Source of the DNA: Hyphomicrobiales bacterium
GTDB taxonomy: Bacteria; Pseudomonadota; Alphaproteobacteria; Rhizobiales; Rhizobiaceae
Assembly (NCBI GenBank): GCA_017305925.1
Contig: JAFKJW010000063.1
Span: 1 to 35,323, forward strand
Length of the DNA: 35,323 nucleotides
Direction of reading: 5' to 3'
The notes under the pieces were generated by a model. The model did no database searches. It was not told the origin of the DNA and was given only the letters and a program-made list of their open reading frames with translations. Each line of letters begins with the position of its first letter. The stretch's first letter is position 1. Below, in pieces: positions 32,823 to 35,323 of this stretch. A program made the translations under genes and the position numbers.

Positions 32823-34649
32823 TCAGACGCGGACCTGCACATAGCTGCCGGGCGCGTCGCCGAGCGTCCTGGCGGGCAGCTTGCGCGCGGCCACGCGTGT
32901 GTTGTCCTTGTCCTCGATCCACTGCTGCCAGTGCGGCCACCACGAGCCCGGATGCTCGGTGGCGCCGCGCACCCACGCGTCGAAGTCGCCCTCCGGCCTG
33001 TCGCCCGTCCAGTACTGGTACTTTCCGGCCGCGACCGGGTTGACGACGCCGGCGATATGGCCCGAGCCCGACATCACATATTCGGTCGGCCCGCCGAAGA
33101 AGCGGCAGCCGATGAACACCGAGCGCGCGGGCGCGATGTGGTCGTCGCGCGTCGCGAGGTTGTAGACGGGGATGGTCACGTCGCCGAGCGAAAGGGTCTT
33201 TCCGGCGAGCTTCATGCGCCCGCGCGAAAGATTGTTCTCCAGGTAGCAGTTGCGCAGGTAGAACGAGTGGTTGGCCGCCGCCATGCGGGTGGAATCGGCG
33301 TTCCAGTAGAGCAGGTCGAAGGGCAGGGGCGCCTTGCCGCGCATGTAGTTGTTGACGACGTAGGGCCAGATGAGGTCGCCCGAGCGCAGCATGTTGAAGG
33401 CCGTCGCCATCTTGGTGCCGTCGAGATAGCCCTTCTCGTTCATCGAGCGCTCCAGCGCGGCCACCTGGTCCTCGTCGACGAAGACTTTCAGGTCCCCGGC
33501 ATGCACGAAGTCGACCTGCGTGGTGAAGAAGGTGGCCGAGCGGATGCGCGTCTCGCCTTCCTGGGCGAAGAGCGCGAGCGCGGCGGCGAGCAGCGTGCCG
33601 CCGACGCAGTAGCCGATGGCGTTCACCTCGCGCTCGCCGGTCGTCTTCTCGATCGTGTCGAGCGCGAACTGCACGCCCTCCCGGATATAGTCGTCCCAGC
33701 CCTTGCGTCCGTGCCGCTCGTCCGGATTGACCCAGGAGATGACGAACACCGTATGGCCCTGTTCGGCTGCCCAGCGGATGAAGGATTTTTCCGGGTTGAG
33801 GTCGAGAATGTAGAACTTGTTGATCCAGGGCGGGCAGATCAGCAGCGGCCGCTTCAGCACGGTCTTGGTGGAGGGCGCGTACTGGATGATCTCGGCCAGC
33901 GCCGAGCGGGCGACGACCTTGCCCGGCGTGACGGCGATGTTCTCGCCGATCTTGAAGCGCGAATAGTCGGCCTGCCTGAGCTTGAGGTCGCCATGGCCTG
34001 CCGCGATGTCCTCCGCGAACATCCGCATGCCGCGCACGAGGTTCTCGCCGTTGGATGCCGCCGTCTCGCGGAAGAGCTCCGGATTGGTGAGGATGAAGTT
34101 CGACGGCGAGACCGCGTTGGCGAGCTGCTTCACGTAGAAGCTCGCCTTGTGCTTCGTGTGCTCGTCCAGCCCCTCGGCGTGCTCGACCAGGTCGGAGGCC
34201 CAGCGCGAGGTCACGAGATAGGCCTGCTTCAGGAAGTCGAAGAAGGCGTTCTTGCCCCATTCCGGGTCGAGGAAGCGCTTGTCGCCCTTTTCGGGCCGGA
34301 TGGAATCCTCTGCTTCCTTGCCGCTGTTGACGCGGTGGATCGCCGCCCCCCAGGCGTTCAGGTAGCCGGCGAAGAGGCGCGTCTGCGCCTCCAGCGCGCG
34401 GCCGGGATCGGAAAGCCAGTATTCGGTCAGCTTCGAGAACGTCTTGACCATGTCGGTGACCGGCTCGGCGACGCTGTCGCGCACCTCGCCCCGCTCGCGC
34501 GGCGCCGACCATGCGGACGCGGCCTTGCCGGCCTCCTCGATCATCTTCGCGACGTTCAGCGCGAATTGTTCGGGGTCCTTGATCACATACTGCTCGGCAG
34601 GCGACCGGTCCTCGTCCTGTGGCGCTTCGCGCTCGATCATCTTCGGCAT
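32823..34649 (-). CDS. phaC: Class I poly(3-hydroxyalkanoate) synthase
   Basis: A 608-residue cytoplasmic enzyme that polymerises (R)-3-hydroxyacyl-CoA into PHA granules. The lipase-like box GYCVGG holds nucleophile C348; the acid and base are D503 in RDDHI and H531 in SGSGHIAG. An N-terminal PhaC_N domain (about 80-250) precedes the alpha/beta core, and WKWxW-like tryptophans (PGSWWPHWQQW) lie near the C-terminus. Length (about 590-610) fits class I, which needs no PhaE. ATG 34649 is preferred: GGAGGG lies nine bases before it, while ATG 34667, six residues earlier, has only an A-rich leader. No phaA, phaB or phaR is in the window. A small lipoprotein gene diverges upstream. Confidence 0.95.
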   Translation of the reverse strand: MPKMIEREAPQDEDRSPAEQYVIKDPEQFALNVAKMIEEAGKAASAWSAPRERGEVRDSVAEPVTDMVKTFSKLTEYWLSDPGRALEAQTRLFAGYLNAWGAAIHRVNSGKEAEDSIRPEKGDKRFLDPEWGKNAFFDFLKQAYLVTSRWASDLVEHAEGLDEHTKHKASFYVKQLANAVSPSNFILTNPELFRETAASNGENLVRGMRMFAEDIAAGHGDLKLRQADYSRFKIGENIAVTPGKVVARSALAEIIQYAPSTKTVLKRPLLICPPWINKFYILDLNPEKSFIRWAAEQGHTVFVISWVNPDERHGRKGWDDYIREGVQFALDTIEKTTGEREVNAIGYCVGGTLLAAALALFAQEGETRIRSATFFTTQVDFVHAGDLKVFVDEDQVAALERSMNEKGYLDGTKMATAFNMLRSGDLIWPYVVNNYMRGKAPLPFDLLYWNADSTRMAAANHSFYLRNCYLENNLSRGRMKLAGKTLSLGDVTIPVYNLATRDDHIAPARSVFIGCRFFGGPTEYVMSGSGHIAGVVNPVAAGKYQYWTGDRPEGDFDAWVRGATEHPGSWWPHWQQWIEDKDNTRVAARKLPARTLGDAPGSYVQVRV

Positions 34650-34741
34650 GGCGGATCGCCCTCCCATGGACTTTTTTTTACGATAGTATCATGGCACTTC
34701 GAAGAAGGTCCAACGGCATTACCGGCGCGGAGACGCAACGC

Positions 34742-35194
34742 ATGGCATATCGCATTGAGCCCGTTCGGCAATCGGCCCGACGCCGCACAGGCATGCTGGC
34801 GGGTTTCGCCGCCCTGATTCTCGCCGCCTCGGGCTGCTCGAACATTTATGAGGGCGTCGGGCCGGCCAGCACGGTACCCTCGATCAGCGGCGGATCGGCT
34901 GAGGACACCGGCACCTACCCCAACCTCAACATCCGCCCGAAGGTGGCCGGCCAGCAGTTCACGGCCGAGCAGGAGGCAGCCTCGCGCTCGCAGCTGGCGA
35001 GTTCGGCGAGTCTCGCCAAGTCCGGCGTCGCGACGACGACGGTCACGGCGCAGGAGGCCGCGCGGCTGAACGAGCTGAAAAAGAAGAAGGGCGATGCCGA
35101 CACCACGATCACGGCGGAAGAGACCGCGCGCCTGAAGAAGCTTGCCGCCGACAAGGGCGAAAGCGTCAGGAAGGAGATCGAAGCCGGGGAGTAG
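34742..35194 (+). CDS. Small lipoprotein with TAEE-type repeats
   Basis: A 150-residue predicted lipoprotein. After a basic N-terminus comes a hydrophobic helix (MLAGFAALILAASGC, 18-32) with a lipobox ending at C32. The mature part has a Ser/Gly-rich region (33-65), then three related segments: FTAEQEAASRSQL (73-85), VTAQEAARLNEL (101-112) and ITAEETARLKKL (123-134), each likely helical and with charged linkers, perhaps a short coiled coil. I know of no function; similar proteins seem common in Mesorhizobium-like genomes. GGAG lies nine bases before ATG 34742; ATG 34691 is also in frame. It diverges from phaC across a 92-base gap with a T run (34671-34679). Confidence 0.75.
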   Translation: MAYRIEPVRQSARRRTGMLAGFAALILAASGCSNIYEGVGPASTVPSISGGSAEDTGTYPNLNIRPKVAGQQFTAEQEAASRSQLASSASLAKSGVATTTVTAQEAARLNELKKKKGDADTTITAEETARLKKLAADKGESVRKEIEAGE

Positions 35195-35229
35195 GGGCAA
35201 TCGCTTGAGAGGCAGGGCTCTCTACGTTG

Positions 35230-35323
35230 CCCCTCTCTGGCCTGCCGGCCATCTCCCCCAACGGGGGGAGATCGGCAGCTTCGATATCTCCGCCAGTTCT
35301 TCGACGCTGGTGATTGGCGAAAC
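35230..35323. repeat. Long palindromic repeat, copy 3 (cut by window end)
   Basis: The left arm (CCCCTCTCTGGCCTGCCGGC) and the centre (GAGATCGGCAGCTTCGATAT, later GATTGGCGAAA) match copy 1 at 433-586 with a few changes; the right arm lies beyond the window. It starts 35 bases after the lipoprotein stop and could end that transcript. Confidence 0.8.

Noticed and set aside
32730-34817. 695-codon open frame on the plus strand opposite phaC
   Set aside because: Shadow of phaC; Val/Arg/Asp-rich without any motif.

Overview
The window is GC-rich, densely coded chromosomal DNA from an alphaproteobacterium, most likely a Rhizobiales (Hyphomicrobiales) member of the Mesorhizobium/Phyllobacteriaceae type. 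The grounds are the lpiA/mprF-acvB gene pair, a ChoX-type choline-binding protein, class I PHA synthase, the general gene repertoire, and several copies of long palindromic intergenic repeats of a kind common in that order. This placement is inference; no rRNA is present. I see no prophage, intact insertion sequence, CRISPR array or origin.

Layout. 1-2.6 kb (+): the end of a universal stress protein, a repeat element, gpt, a Nudix hydrolase, and a toxin-first type II toxin-antitoxin (TA) pair behind a perfect 22-bp palindrome. 2.6-9.1 kb (-): crcB (fluoride exporter) behind a fluoride riboswitch and terminator, a DegP/HtrA-like periplasmic protease, then the coupled mprF-acvB pair for making and turning over lysyl-phosphatidylglycerol. 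9.2-11 kb (+): recJ. 11-16.4 kb (-): a periplasmic binding protein coupled to an Ntn-type P1-family hydrolase, a small membrane protein, purB and a patatin-like phospholipase. 16.5-23.7 kb (+): a flavin reductase, then a CoxD/CoxE/XdhC/XdhC/MocA-like set for maturing a molybdenum hydroxylase, interrupted by a second TA pair in reverse orientation, and ending in a secreted alpha/beta hydrolase whose 5' end has been remodelled by a repeat element. 23.9-31.2 kb (-): a ChoX-like binding protein paired with a CocE-type hydrolase; two amino-acid ABC permeases with a frameshifted binding protein and no ATPase; mobB; an EamA transporter. 31.3-35.3 kb: tRNA-Glu, an M15-type lipoprotein peptidase and phaC (-), and a small lipoprotein (+), followed by a third repeat copy that runs off the window.

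Functional themes: envelope and acid stress (mprF-acvB, DegP, lipoproteins), fluoride resistance, molybdenum-cofactor enzyme maturation (MoxR, VWA, XdhC, MocA and MobB, with no hydroxylase subunits in view), scavenging of amines, amino acids and amides (orphan binding proteins beside hydrolases), and carbon storage. I did not find an unambiguous new system. The best leads are the choline-type binding protein with its CocE hydrolase, the repeat at the start of a secreted hydrolase gene, the toxin-antitoxin pair inside the cox-like cluster, and the orphan binding protein coupled to a NylC-like hydrolase.
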